64,000 nucleotides of DNA from Macrophomina tecta (GCA_024180945.1 JAKSGN010000041.1:1674001-1738000), one strand, 5' to 3'; counted from the first letter of the stretch, positions 35,047 through 47,919 are shown. Numbers and translations are program-made. Notes: a model not told the origin generated them from the sequence alone.

Positions 35047-38000
35047 ATGACGAGTCTCAAACGGTCTTTTGCGGCCGACCCGGCCGGGCCCAATCTTGCA
35101 AGCAAGGTCTACGTGCGGTCTACCAGAAGTGGCAAGGTCCAGAAAATCGTAAGGGAGCTCTATTTGCGGCAGGATATCCCATGCTCATCAAAGCTTTGCT
35201 CGGCATGTTTGGATTCTGCCCCCAAGGACTACAACGGCAAGGGTATGTTCACAGTTGATGCTAGCTTTCCCTTACAGATACTAATATTTCTGCAGTGGCA
35301 CCCTTTGTGCTTTCAGAAAGGCCAGCCGGAACCAAAGTCTTTCCGAACGGTCACTACCTCATTCCAGACACCAATGCCTTCCTCACCGGAATGGATCTCT
35401 TTGAGGTTGACACTGCGTTCCACGATGTCGTTGTTCTGCAGACTGTCTTAGAGGAAGTCAAGAACCAATCTACTCCCCTTTACAACCGTCTTATCAGCTT
35501 GACCAAGAATGCCGACAAGCATTTTTATGTCTTTTTCAACGATTTCAGACTAGAGACTTACGTCACCCGCAACGAAGGCGAAACCATCAACGACCGGAAT
35601 GACCGAGCTGTCCGTGAGGCCGTGAAGTGGTACGGCCAGCACCTTCAGGAAGCCTTGAAGTTGCGGAAGGGCACAGTGAAGTGCCCCGCGGTCGTGATGC
35701 TCAGTGACGATAGGGAAAATCTTCGCAAAGCCAAAGCAGACGGCCTGCTAGCTCTTTCACGTACGTATTTGCGAGCTCTAACTCACTTGGAAAGCAACTT
35801 GACGAATGCATAGTGTCTGAATATGTTTCGAGCCTGCCAAATGCGGATCAGCTGCTGGATATGGTTGCTGAAGGCCAAGAACAGCGCGAAACCAAGGCGT
35901 CTCAAGGCCAATTTTTCTATCCAGAGGTGAGTAGATTCAACACATGCCTTGGGACCATCTAATAATTTATAGTACTACTCTTTTTCAAAAATGATGACCG
36001 GCGTGAAAAATGGAACTCTTCACCAGGGCATTTTCAATGTGTCGCCCTACAACTACCTAGAGGGCTCGGTGCACGTTCCCGCTTTCGAAAAGTCACTGCT
36101 TGTCCTCGGAAGGGAGAACAGCAATCGTGCCGTCTCCGGAGATGTTGTTGTGGTTGAGGTCTTGCCTAAAGAGCAGTGGAAAGCGCCGTCCTCAAAGATC
36201 ATTGAGGAAGAGTCGTTGAACAAAAACGAGAACGCTGACGTCGAGGAAGGCGAAGCTGTCATCACGGAGAGGGAACGGCGTGCGTTGCAGGAAGAGGTAA
36301 AGAGAGCGCAGGGAAAGAGCGTCGAAGGACAACCACAACCCACGGCTCGCGTAGTTGGCATTGTGAAAAGGAACTGGAGGCAGTATGTTGGCCATGTCGA
36401 CCGCGACTCCGTTAAGTCTACGGCGAAACAAAGCCGGACACAGCAAACAGTATTCCTCATCCCCATGGACAAGCGAATTCCAAAAATCCGGGTCCGCACA
36501 CGACAGGCCGGCGAGATGCTCGGTAAGCGTGTTCTCGTCACGATTGATTCCTGGAACAGAGAATCAAGATATCCCATGGGCCATTTTGTCAGGTCTCTCG
36601 GAGAGCTGGAGTCAAAGGGAGCGGAGACAGAAGCGCTCCTGCTCGAGTACGATGTCCAGTATAGGCCATTTCCCAAGGCGGTCCTAGACTGCCTCCCTCC
36701 AGAAGGACATGACTGGCGAGTACCGGAGAGTAAAGACGATCCTGGCTGGAAGGGAAGGCGGGACCTCAGGGATCTGCTAGTTTGCAGCATTGACCCTCCA
36801 GGCTGTGTTGATATCGATGACGCCCTTCACGCACATCCTCTACCTAACGGCAATTTCCAAGTTGGTGTGCACATCGCAGACGTCTCCCACTTCGTCAAGC
36901 CGAACAACGCCATGGACAAGGAGGCTAGCATGAGAGGCACAACTGTATACCTCGTTGACAAGCGCATTGATATGCTGCCAATGCTTCTCGGTACGGATCT
37001 TTGCTCGCTCAAGCCGTACGTGGAGCGCTACGCTTTCTCAGTGCTTTGGGAAATCACTCCAGATGCTGAGATAGTGTCGGCCGACTTCTCTAAGTCAGTT
37101 ATTCGTTCACGGGAAGCATTTAGCTATGAGCAAGCCCAACTCCGCATTGACGATCAATCCCAACAGGATGAATTGACGCAAGGAATGAGGACGCTCTTGA
37201 TGCTCTCGAAGAAGCTTCGCCAAAAGCGTTATGATGCCGGCGCACTCAATTTGGCAAGTCCTGAAGTCAAGGTCCAAACAGAGTCCGAGACATCAGACCC
37301 GATTGATATTCAGACAAAGAGGCTCTTGGATACCAACTCGCTGGTCGAAGAGTTCATGTTGCTCGCCAATATTACCGTTGCCAGGAAGAATTACGAGGCT
37401 TTCCCCCAGACTGCTCTCTTGCGTCGTCATGCGGCACCTCCCAAGAACAATTTCGAGGAGCTAGCTAACCAGCTCAAGGTCAAGAAGGGCCTGGAGCTCC
37501 GAGTCGACAGCTCGAAAGCTCTCGCTGACTCGCTAGATACCTGTCTTGATCCGAATGAGCCCTTCTTCAATACGCTTGTCCGTATCATGGCGACGAGGTG
37601 CATGATGTCGGCGGAATATTTCTGCGCCGGCACCCAGGCCTACCCCGAGTTCCGCCACTATGGCCTTGCGAGTGAAATCTACACTCACTTCACAAGTCCT
37701 ATCCGCCGGTACGCGGACTTGGAGGCACACAGACAGCTTGCTGCTGCTATTGAGTATGAGCCTTTGGATTCCAGTCTGCACAGCAAGTCGAAACTCGAGG
37801 GAATCTGCAAAAACATCAACGTGCGTCATCGCAACGCGCAGTTTGCAGGACGGGCGAGTATTGAGTACTATGTAGGCCAAGCACTAAAGGGACGAGTCAT
37901 CGATGAGGAAGGATTCGTCATGAGAATTTTCACGAACGGAATCGTCGTCTTCGTGCCCAGGTTTGGCATCGAAGGTCTGATTAGGCTGCGTGACCTTGCT

Positions 38001-38162
38001 TCGCCCGAGCCCAATGCCGAGTTTGACGCCGAGAATTACGTTCTCACGGTGTCGGGCAGCAGGGACGTCAGGCTGGAGTTGTTCCAAAAAGTCACGGTCA
38101 GGATCAGCGATGAGCAGGAAGAAAGTACTGGCAAACGCAAGATCAAGCTCGGCCTGCTTTAG
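35047..38162 (+). CDS. DIS3: Exosome exoribonuclease DIS3/RRP44
   Basis: Four exons: 35047-35242, 35296-35760, 35814-35926 and 35973-38162, giving 987 residues. The N-terminus has the CR3-type cysteines ([11 protein letters not shown]). A PIN endonuclease domain follows at about 75-215 with the acidic [13 protein letters not shown] and later [12 protein letters not shown]. Two cold-shock domains lie between, then the RNB exonuclease domain with the catalytic aspartates in [15 protein letters not shown] (D532, D538, D540, D541), and a C-terminal S1 domain near [14 protein letters not shown]. It is the catalytic 3'-5' exonuclease and endonuclease of the nuclear and cytoplasmic RNA exosome (family knowledge). 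Introns are 53, 53 and 46 nt, all GT-AG. The ATG (MTSLKRSF) is in a GTCGCC-ATG context. Confidence 0.97.
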
Positions 38163-41100
38163 TTCAAGTCTACAGTGGAGTAGCGGGCCTCTGCTTGACG
38201 TAGAAATAGAACAATCACAGGACAGTTCGGCCACCACAACATGGCTTTTGAAGATAATGCATGTAAGATTTCCATCCTTGTCAATCAATTGAGAAGAAGG
38301 CTTTTGATCGGTGGGACGCGACTCGGCTCGGGCATGAAGCACCTTTCCGAGCACGATTCACGACGCGTCGGTATATTCTACATGACATTATTGCATCCGG
38401 GAACTTGTTCGGCGCCGGACATCTAGGCCTCGTGAACAGCATGGCACGAGTCAGAACCCCGCAGAGGAGCGGATGGGTACGGGACGGCTCGGAGCATGTG
38501 CGAATTCGCGCAATGATATGCCTCTCGCATCGGAGCCGAGACGGTTGGGCTGATGTTGGAGAAGAGGAGAGGGGCGAGCAGAGAATCCCACAGGATCCTG
38601 AATCGGCCCTGCATATCATGACGGCATCTCGATCGCCTCACACACCCGCGCACAGAGAGAAAAGTTCTAAATCCCCTTTTGCGGAGGCATGGGCGATCAG
38701 CGAGAATGCGAAAAGGATTTGTGATCTGTCTTCTCGACCGCCGCTGCTCTTCGAGAGATCTTCGAAGCTTCTGCCCGTTCCTCTCGTCGACTCGTTGCCG
38801 TTTGCGGGCAACGGGCGAGCACTGAGCAGCAGGGCTACCGGATGCACGAGCGCGACGGCAGTCTCCGCGAGAAAAGGAGCAGGGCGGACAGATTGTCGGA
38901 TTGCCTGAGCGCCGGCGGTCATCGGCGACGATGATGAGCGGTGGCCCGGCAAAGCTTTGGGGAGATTCGGTTGCCGGTGTCACAGTCTTACGATGCTGGA
39001 TGTGGGGGCGGGGTTCAGGAGTACCGGTAGGAGCAGGTAGGTAACAAGTGCCTGACGCCAGACCTCTTTTTTTTTTTTTTTTTTTTGTGAGCCTGCTCGA
39101 CAACCACGCGGCCCGCACGCTTCGGGCAATAACGCCTGAAGAAAGGCTTGGCAGCGGTCCACGACGGGAGGCGGAACGGCAAGCGACGTCAAGGATTTCA
39201 AGGCAATGGCGCAGCAGAAACATGGGAGCCCACGATGCAATAGATTGATTGCGGTGGGAGGGGCCACCTTTAGCCGCTATGCGGCTTGCCAATGATCTGA
39301 GACATGGGAGCGCAGCAGATGATGGAGCAGCCGTGGTACCTAGTACGACAGCTAGGCCGGGCAGTCGTGCAGGGGAGGTGAATTGGAGCCACAGGCTTCG
39401 GATGTTGGCGCGCTGCGCGTCTGGCGTGTATATGAAGAGAGACCAAAGCAGCTCGTCGGCATGCCTTAATGCGACTAGTGCGTCGAGACAACGGCCTGAA
39501 TCTGCGGCCGCGCTGGGGCGGAGGCGTCGGAGGATGCTTGGCTCAAATGCATGTAGTGCGGAAAAAAAAAAGACGGCCGACCAGTGGAGCCGTGGACCAC
39601 GGTGGGATTTTTAAGGTGGTGGTCTGGAGAGATGATGATGTACGTAAAGCGGAGCTCGATACCCTTTCGGCGATGTGCGGGGCCAAATGAGTCGTGCGGC
39701 CAGGTCCTTTGCCGACATCACTGACAGCCCGCGTGGAAAGACCCGGAGCCTGCAGCTGTGGCGTCGTGCTGCCCTCCCTCTCTTGGGTCGCACAGCGCCG
39801 TCAAGTCTGGGCCTCACTTCTCAGGCGCCCGCTCCGGAGTCGTCGATAGTCCGGAGAACTATCCGCCATCCCCAAGCCTTTCGACGCGCCGCCTGCCTCG
39901 CCCAGGTTAGGCTGAGCTCAGCTGCAACTTGCCGGCCGCGTCCGCACCCAGCTGTCCTGAACCCCGCGCGGCCTCGCCTTCGCGTGTGCGGTAGCGCCGG
40001 GCGATGCTCGCGTCAACCCTGGTTCCTGATGGACTGATCTGCCCAGGCGAGTTGCACGGCGCCTGCGCCCAAGAGTCATTTGGCGTCTGCGGTGCTGGCT
40101 GGTGTCACGTCTGGTTGGAGCGATCGGAGCGGGAGAGCGCTGCGCCAACACGATGGCGGGCTGGGGGCTACTGCGCCTAGATGCTGACGGGCTGTTTCGA
40201 GCCATGTGGTGTGGAGTCGCATTCCTGTCCAGCTGTTCAAATCTTCGCGAGAGCGAGGGCAGTCCATGATGATGCGCATTCAGCTACCGCGTCCTCGACG
40301 GGAGCGGTTAAGCCTCTGCTGCAGGCACCCCGTCAGCCGGCGGTGCGCGTGTGACCTCGTCGTGATTTCATTAGATTGGCAAGTCATACACCGCATCCAG
40401 CGACGACGCTTCTTCGGCCGGCGCAACCGCGTGCGCGCAGCAAGACGGCGCCGCATGGCCTCCTCCTTCTTCTCCTCCTCCTCCTCCTCTCTCCTCCTCC
40501 TCCTCCTCCTCCTCCCGGCAGCGGCTGCACGACGCGGCTGTGGAGGGCGCAACGCTCTGGTCTGGGCTCCGCGCCGACTGCAGCCAGCGAGCTGCACGAC
40601 GGCAGCGATGGATGCAGGCAGCAGAGGCGGCTGCTTCCAGGAACTGCCCGGTTGCGGCATGCGCGCCGGGGCCTGATGGCGGCGCAGGCGCCGTGCAAGA
40701 CCAGGTACGTGCGCCTCATCTCGCGTGGGCTGTCCAACGGCCCTTTTCTTTTACCACACGCGCGGGCAGCGCCCAGCACCAGCACCCGCACCCGCGCCAG
40801 CGCCGGCCGCCTGCCTGACAGCTCAGCAATGCAGCGCAGCGGAGCGGCAGCGCCGGCCGCCGGTCAGCAGCCAGACGGGACAGGTCGGCGCTCGGCAGGC
40901 GGCCGGGGGGTGGTGGTGCTGGTGGTCATGGTGGATGCGGGAGTGGAGCGGTGCCCCTGAGATGCAGGTCCCTGCACTGCGCGAGCATCACGGCCAGGAA
41001 CAGCCGACAATTGGACGGCGCCACAAAGTGTGGCTGACGGCCGCTGGTTTCAGGCGCACGCCCTCCCGTTCCGGCAGGTTTTCCTTCTACCGCTCCAGCG

Positions 41101-41820
41101 CTGGCGCTCTTCCGGCCCCTGCTCACCACCCTCTCGTCCGCCCACCACTCGGCCAAGCTCGCGCTATTCCCGTGCTACCGCTCTCACCGCACATTCGCTC
41201 CATGTCGAGCTTCCAGCTTGCGTTATCATGCTAGCCACCGTTTGGGCTAATGTGCGCGCAAGCTGCCGATCGGATCGCCCTGAAGTATCCTTATGTCCCA
41301 CCTGCCTGCCTGCCTGCCAAACCTGCTGTGCCTCCGTCCTCTCTCCCATCTTTCTGGAGCCGCCCGCGCCCGTCCACGACCTCGCCAACTCCCGTGGAAC
41401 GAACGCCATGCCCGCATGACTTTGCCCGACAAAGCCAATTGGCCCCGATGCTGACCATCCTCGCGACCCACGACGCCTGACTTCCTGCTGCTCTCCCGCC
41501 CGCCCGTACTGTCTTGGGCTGAGCATAGTCGAGAGCTTAGCTCAGCCTGCTTCAAACGCTCCCGCGCATACGCTTGAATCATCCTATACCTGGCTGTCCG
41601 GGGAACTTCCTTGCGTCCTCCTACTTGCGCCGCAATACCATTCGTTTGCGTCTATCCAACCAGAAGGCCCCGTACGTCACACTATCGCATCTGTCTGATC
41701 GACTCGACCTATTATTCTGCGCCCAACCCCTCTTTATTAGCGGCAGCTCGTCCACCGGCCGCGCAATCCGCTTCGCTTTCTTACCCAACGACGCCCGCCG
41801 TGCCCGCAGTATCCAACCAC
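38163..41820. other. DIS3 3' flank and leader of the membrane-protein gene
   Basis: No gene was recognised in 3.7 kb. Long frames near 38423-39292 (minus) run through a homopolymer tract (39067-39086) and lack motifs. A CTC/TCC run lies at 40465-40515. The CT-rich stretch before 41821 looks like a fungal 5' leader and includes about four CCTG units near 41302. Confidence 0.45.
40465..40515. repeat. CTC/TCC polypyrimidine repeat
   Basis: An almost uninterrupted run of TCC/CTC triplets on the plus strand, outside recognised coding sequence. Confidence 0.9.
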
Positions 41821-42510
41821 ATGTCCCGACAGGCCAACATGCAGGATACCACCCGCACCCAAGAGGACTCTGCCCGCAACCAGCAGGACTCGGGAATATC
41901 CGAGCACGACCGCAACCTGGCCATTATCCTGGGATCCGTTCTGGGAGGCTGTGCGGTTCTGCTCATTGTCGGCATCGTGCTCTTCATTCTCCGGAGGAGG
42001 AAGAAGACAAGGGGCTCCATCATTGCTAGAGCCGTCACGCCGTTGGACGATGCCGAGTTTGAATCGTGGCGCCGGCCGAGCAAGCAGCTGCAGTGGCGCG
42101 AAAAATACAACGTCCTCCCCGAACCGCCTGCGCCTGCTCTGACACGCATGCCATCCTCCTCGCGCCGCAACCGCCATAGCCGGCAAATCAGCCAGCTGAG
42201 CGCTCTGACCGAGAAGGAGTACGAGGGCAGCGTCCCGTCCTACTCCTACCGCCCGAAGCCCAGTCGCACTCCCGAACCTAACATCAAGCCGGAACACGTC
42301 CGAAACAAATCGAGTCTCTCGCTGCAGGACCGTCCACCCACGCCCTACTCGCCCACTTCCAGCAAGGAATCGCAGAACTTCCCGACGCCGACAAGACCGA
42401 AGTCCGTGTCGCAGCGCAGCAACCACGTGCACTACCCCTCCATGTCGGAAGCTTCGGATTTCGATTTCGGCTTCCAACAGGGGAACGGCCGCTATTTCGA
42501 CAAAATCTGA
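41821..42510 (+). CDS. Single-pass membrane protein of unknown function
   Basis: A 229-residue protein starting at the first in-frame ATG (MSRQANMQDTTRTQ). Residues 1-32 are short, polar and rich in Asn, Gln, Ser and Thr. Residues 33-57 form one strong transmembrane segment (AIILGSVLGGCAVLLIVGIV), followed at once by the stop-transfer run RRRKK. The remaining 165 residues are polar, rich in Ser, Pro and Arg, with many SP and TP sites (RPPTPYSPTSS), and end FDKI. The arrangement suggests a type III plasma-membrane or endomembrane protein with a phosphorylatable cytoplasmic tail, as in fungal sensor-like proteins, but I recognise no family. The frame is open for 210 nt upstream without ATG, so an upstream exon carrying a signal peptide is possible. 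Confidence 0.7.
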   Translation: MSRQANMQDTTRTQEDSARNQQDSGISEHDRNLAIILGSVLGGCAVLLIVGIVLFILRRRKKTRGSIIARAVTPLDDAEFESWRRPSKQLQWREKYNVLPEPPAPALTRMPSSSRRNRHSRQISQLSALTEKEYEGSVPSYSYRPKPSRTPEPNIKPEHVRNKSSLSLQDRPPTPYSPTSSKESQNFPTPTRPKSVSQRSNHVHYPSMSEASDFDFGFQQGNGRYFDKI

Positions 42511-45087
42511 AGAGTATCCACACTCACTTGTCCCCATCAGATTGAAGCATCTTGCTGGGCCCAGTTCTTTGACAGGACGACCCAGATCCTAACGGCGAAA
42601 TGGTTTGTATTGTCTTCCTATGTTCATAACCTTCACGCTCCCGTCATGTCTTGTAATGTACATACTTAGCTTATACCAAGGACGTATTGGATGATTCCTG
42701 TTTCCTTTTCATGTATTTGTCGTTTTACGGGCGTTTGTACGAAGCGAATGAGAAAGATACCACAACAACAAGGAAGTTGCACCCCCGCTTTTCTCCGCTT
42801 CAAGGGAGAGGTTTTCGATGTTACACGCGAAAGAGGAAGAGATTGGAAAGCGCAAGCACGCTCTCGTCGATATTTCCCCCCACACTACTTGCAACCATGT
42901 TGTCTTTGTCGAAGCAATCAACCTTTCGGCGCCATCTTCATGTCCTCTTTTCCTATTCTTGCGTTTTCGCGGAATGGCGGGAGATGATGGGCTGGGTGTG
43001 TACTTTCCTTTGTCGTCGCTTTATCGAAACAGAGATACCATTGGTGCGCGACAGACTCAAGATCAACGGTAGCAAAGCAGCAGCCGCCCACGGCGGCAAA
43101 CAGAATCCTGTTCTGTAATTGGGGAAATGAAACACAAACTCGGCCATACACCGCCCGCGCTCCACCGTGTGCTTTGGAAACTGTCGCAGCAGATCACCTG
43201 CACCTGGGGTTGTTGCGACCGTTCTGCGTGAACTAACACTCTTGGCCGGGACGATGCCTCAAAAGCGACATTTCGGAGTCGTGCGTCACAGGCCTTTTTC
43301 TGTTTAGGCCTCTCGGCGATATTGTCGCATACCGCACAAGATTTTCCCGTCTCTTCATGCTTTGGCAACGCGGCGCCGGTGGTAGGCCTTGCCCGCCCGC
43401 TCCGTCCCCACAAGTATCAGCAACACATGGGCGGGGAGGGGGTTTTCTCCATCTTTCTCACGCGTGAGCACGACTGGGTTTGAGGCTCTTGACACGCCAA
43501 CGGAAACAGACTTGGTCGAAAGCGGTGCGCTACCCCGACTGAAGGGTGGGATGAGGCGGCGGCGTATGCACACTTACGCCTCTTTGTTTTGGGGTGGGGG
43601 GGGGGGCACGGCTACGGCATCGGAGACGGATACCGCAGCTCTCAACAGCCGCCGCATCGCACCGTTATACACGTCAGCCAGTCGTCCGTCGCCCGTCGTC
43701 CTTTTACCATGTGGCCCGGGAGTTGTTGTGGCGGCGGGCGCGCGCCGCGAAGGGTCGATCAGACGGAAGCGAAAAGGCGCGAATTGAGAGGAGGGTGGGA
43801 TTTGGTTCGTCCATGCTCCTTGGCTCATTTCGCTTTTTGTTGCCCATCTGCCGTGACGGAGAGTGGAGTAGGCGAGGGGGAAAAAAAAGGAAATGCGGTT
43901 TCTGGGGAAAGGGGGTTAAGACGTGGCAGATCATCATCGAACGGATCACGCATGCGCGTGCGCGCTCCGATGATGAAGATGATGATGATGGCGGCGGTGG
44001 TGGTTTTGATGGCGCGCCGCTTTCCGAGAGACGGGCGTAGCCGGATTTTGCTGATTTCGAGCTGAGCCTATCATGGTGAGGGGATGGCGCTGTAATCAAA
44101 CTGAAACGACGGGGGGAGCGATAAAGATAGATGCAGTCCGCATGCAAGTGATCGGACTAAGAAGTACTCTTGCGCGGAGCAACATAGTAGTTGCTGAAGG
44201 TCTGGGCTATTGTTCTTTGCTTTTGTGGTTGTGTGTGCGCTGGCGGGAAAAGGAGGATTGCCTGGTTAGGAAGGTGGGAGCACACACAGGCCGGTCTGTC
44301 AGCATAAGCAGTCAGCACACAGGTGTCCTTGGCATGCTTCATAGTCCGAGGGATCCTGCAATTGGAGTGTTGCCTCTGTGGCGTTCAGGTTGTAGCGCAG
44401 CTAAAAATCGACCAATGGAGCGGACGAAAGGGCGAGGAAGCGGTAGGGATTGTGTTGAGGCTACTGAGGGGAAGAGCCCACGAAAGTACCTCAACCTTGC
44501 GTTCAACGAAGCTGAACACGGCATGAAAGTCTGATGGCGTTACAGTAGGCAATGCTACCACCTTGGTAGGGGCCCAGAAACCCGGGCACTCTTCGACACC
44601 TTTTTTTTCTGACCGTTGTACCAGCAAGCAAAAATACAGGGCAATATACTTCCGAAGAGTTATGGCGTGGCCATGCACGTCATTCCAGGCATAATATTAT
44701 GCCGTTCGTGTATTGCTTAAAAGTGGATTGTGCGAAGGCTTCCTTCTGGATTTGCATCTGAAGGAAATATAACATCACTTGTACCCGCAGTAAATGCCTT
44801 TCGGTCTTAATACCCCTACATTTGTCTATGATTGCAATACTGCTGACGAAGACGGTATGTGCGGATGTTGGAACAAGTGACTTGACGGCTTATTCAGTAG
44901 TAATGGGATGAATTGGCATAGTATTGGAGGAGGGCGGCCGTGGAGTGGCCTTTTGTCCTCTCCTGGACAGACTACACTTGGCGAAAGCCAAATACACGTG
45001 ATTGATCCAACAGCCCTCTCATACCTGCTACTGCTAAGCTACACTACTGAACCTTAAATACACGAAAGTTCCAACAAGAGAAATGTC
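42511..45087. other. Convergent 3' flanks, no gene recognised
   Basis: The membrane-protein gene and the SDR both end toward this 2.6-kb interval. Frames of 100-160 codons exist on both strands but lack motifs, and several overlap homopolymer G runs (43590-43610). Confidence 0.45.
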
Positions 45088-45933
45088 TTACGCCATGTAA
45101 ATACCACCACCAGCCTGAATCGTCTGTCCAGTAATCCATCTGCTCGATGGCTCCGCGAGCATCGCAACAGCAAGGGCGATGTCCTCGGCCGTGCCCAGTC
45201 TATGTTCTAGAGGGGTCATCATCTTTTGCACCTGAACTGACTGCTCAGAGGAAAGTGTAGCTGAGCGATCCATCATGTCCGTCTCCGTAAGGGCAGGGGC
45301 AATCACATTGACCGTGTGGCCGGCAGCTCCCAGCTCTGAAGCCCAGCCACGGCTTAGAGCCTCAATGGCAGCCTTGCTTGCGGAATAGACGCTCGCTCCG
45401 GGCTGACCGATCCTTCCCAGTACAGATCCGAGGTTGATGATACGACCTGGGCTCCGAAGATGCGGAAGCACGGCCTGGGTCATAAAGATAACGCTGCGAA
45501 CGTTGACGTCCAGGGCGTCCGCGTAGCCCTCCACGGTAATCTCTCCAAGCGGTTTCTCATACTCCTTACCCGCGTTATTGACTAAGATGTCGATGAATTG
45601 TCCGAACGCTGCCGTCGTCTGTGCTACGACCTTTCCTGGAGAGCTGAGGTCGCGCGCGTCGGCCTGGATTTTAATGGCCGAAGATCCGTTGTCGAGGCTC
45701 TTAATCTTCTCGATCACTTCATCCGCCAGCTTCTCACTGCTCGGGGAGACGAAGGTGATGGCGACCTATATTATATCTGTTAGACTGCTGATCTTTCTCC
45801 GTCTGTTGCTGATTGTTCCTACCTTGGCACCGCGTCTCGCAAGCTCCACGGCTGTCGCGGCGCCAATGCCCCGCGACCCTCCCGTCACGATGGCGACTTT
45901 GCCGGCCAGGGTAGTAGTTTGAGTAGGAGCCAT
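45088..45933 (-). CDS. Classical short-chain dehydrogenase/reductase (FabG-like)
   Basis: Two exons on the minus strand, 45933-45823 and 45765-45088, giving 262 residues. The cofactor motif is TGGSRGIG (residues 17-24), NNAG is at 100-103, and the catalytic set is Ser151, Tyr164 and Lys168 (YSASK). The C-terminus ends WITGQTIQAGGGIYMA, as in 3-oxoacyl-ACP-reductase-like and glucose/ribitol dehydrogenase-like SDRs. It should be a soluble NAD(P)-dependent oxidoreductase; the substrate cannot be told from sequence. The 57-nt intron begins GTAGGA and ends ATATAG, joining RRGAK to VAITFVSPSSEKL, where NADP-preferring enzymes usually have a basic residue, which is absent here. Its promoter side faces the degenerate transposon copies 0.7 kb away. 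Confidence 0.9.
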
Positions 45934-46617
45934 CTTCTTGTGGGGGGGAAAATTGGTATGAGGTTGATTGGTAAACGAGTACGTGAGAGATAAGGATGGA
46001 GGCTGTTAGGTCATGGCACAAAAAACCCCGTCTGCGCCCTTCTTTAATGGAACTTTAGCAGGTTGCTAAAATGACTTCGCAGTTTGGCTCCCTTAATTCC
46101 GCAGAACAATGGAGATGCTAGTAGAACCATGACGAATCGTTCGGGCGTTCGCGGCTTGCTATGGGCCGAGCCCTGGTTTGGGTGTGGGATGAGCAAGGGG
46201 CACTGCGTTCAGTAATCGCGAGGCGCGACTCCGAGCCAGCTTCGGAATGGAGCAACAATCTGCCCGGCTGGCTCATTGGGAAGAGCTCATATTTAATGAA
46301 ATGCAGAAAATCAGTCAGCAGCACCGTAGCTGTCGAATAATCATCTGCCACATAAAGAGGCGTTGATTCCGTTGATCCACAGGGAACAAACACAGATTGC
46401 TCTTCCAGTTCCATCTCCTTGGAACAATCAGCAGACCGCTCCGTCGAAAACGATTACCGACAACACTTATGGATGCGTTGAGCAGGAGGGACGGTTTCTT
46501 TTCTTTTTTTTTTTTTCCTGAAGGAGGCTAGAACTATCGTGGCCAGGTTGTTACATATGCTAAGAAATGATATAATGGAATATGCACTTAATTGGTCTGA
46601 ACTGTCTAATGAGTGAC
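45934..46617. promoter_or_regulatory. SDR upstream region
   Basis: 0.7 kb between the SDR start and the transposon relic. No gene and no obvious TATA box were found. A T-rich run lies at 46500-46516. Confidence 0.4.
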
Positions 46618-46620
46618 TAA

Positions 46621-46637
46621 GGGTGCGTTTTGTGCAC
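46621..46637 (+). repeat. Left terminal inverted repeat of copy A
   Basis: GGGTGCGTTTTGTGCAC follows TAA. The same sequence with small changes opens copy B at 47318. Confidence 0.85.
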
Positions 46638-46764
46638 GGAGTATAACGCCTTATTGATTCTGATGCAAGGGGTGATTCTCTGACGACTCGTAACCGCAGT
46701 TCGGGGAATGTTCTGACGAGCCTGGCCCGAAGGGATGGTGTTTTGTGCGCTGGCTCGTGCGCGC

Positions 46765-46920
46765 ATGACGAAAGCTCGGTTCAGTACGGCAAAGCCATAG
46801 AAATATAAGCAGCTGCTGTGCTGCCGATATCGACGGTGTGCCCTCCAAGCCAAGCCTCTTGAATACGGCTAAGAGCCTCTTAAATCGTTCCGGCTGCAAG
46901 AGGCCGGTGAGGTGAGCCAT
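46765..46920 (-). pseudogene. Fragment of a PIF/Harbinger-like DDE transposase
   Basis: From the ATG at 46920 the minus strand encodes about 50 residues (PERFKRLLAVFKRLGLEG, SISAAQQLLIFLWLC, EPSFRH) that resemble the N-terminal helical region preceding the DDE domain in fungal Harbinger-type transposases. Similarity stops near 46765, where the sequence runs into the element's terminus, so the catalytic part is gone. Copy B lacks this segment entirely. The resemblance is from recognition of the pattern and needs a database search. Confidence 0.6.
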
Positions 46921-47317
46921 TACCTGCTGCGGCCTATGCTATGCTAGTGCTATAATCGTCTCACCCCGAAACGGCTCCGTAAATTGAGGCGTACGCAATA
47001 ACCCGACACTAGAGGATGCTACATCAAGCATAGCAACAAGGGGATAGGCCCAAAGAGCGGCAATTTAGGCGAGGAGGCGTATATATACGTCCCTCTCTCT
47101 TCGCATTAGGCTAGGCATGTTATCCGAGGCAGTTAATAAGGTGTAGCAGAAGTAAGATAGGTAGTAAGTACGGGCTCCGCTAGTTTATATACCCTAAGCT
47201 CCCTCCCTTTACTACCGGATTTGTTAACGACTAGTACAAATTAGTATTTTTTTCTGATACTTCTGACCTCTCGAGCGTCATTTATTGGTAACGCAACACC
47301 ACGTCTTAATAGGCTAA

Positions 47318-47919
47318 GGGTGCGTTTTGGGCACGAATTATGGCGCCTTATGGATTCTGACGCGAGGGGTGATTTTCTGACGGCTCGTAACCATGGTTCG
47401 CGTATACTCTGACGAGCCTGGCCCAAAGAGATTGTATTCTGTACACAGGCTCGTACGTGTCATAATTGCGGTCAAGAGGCCGGTAAGGGTAAGGCTAGCT
47501 ATTACCTACGCCGGTCTACGCCTTGCCAGTGCGGCCTTACTAGTGCAGCCTTGCCACTACGTCCTTGCTAGTACGGCCTTACTAGTATAGCGACGCATGC
47601 CTTTTTAGTACTATAATCGTCTTACCCCTCCGTTAATTGTTATCCGAGATAGTTAACAAGGTGTAGTGAATAGTCTAAATAAGAATATCTAAATATAGTA
47701 TAGTAGCTCTTAGCCCTTATTAGGTAGTTTATACTTTTACTAAAGACCCTCTAAGGAATAACTATTAAGTTTAAATAACCTTTCTTTCTTTACTACCGGA
47801 TAAGGTATCGACTAATGCTAATTAGTATTTTTTCTAATCATTCTAACCTCTCGAGCGTTATTTATTAGTAACGCAATACTATACCTTAACCCTTGTCAGA
47901 ATGTGCATAGAACGCACCC
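47318..47919. mobile_element. MITE-like copy B, complete with both termini
   Basis: A 602-bp non-coding element flanked by TAA on both sides. It is a deletion derivative of the same family as copy A. Near 47512-47590 it carries short imperfect tandem units containing GGCCTTACTAGT and related variants. Confidence 0.8.

Noticed and set aside
38423..39292. 289-codon minus-strand frame after DIS3
   Set aside because: It runs through a 20-nt homopolymer (giving a Lys run), has no motif, and overlaps other open frames.
46616..46640. Telomere-like TAAGGG motif
   Set aside because: It occurs once per element copy as part of the terminal inverted repeat, not as a tandem array.
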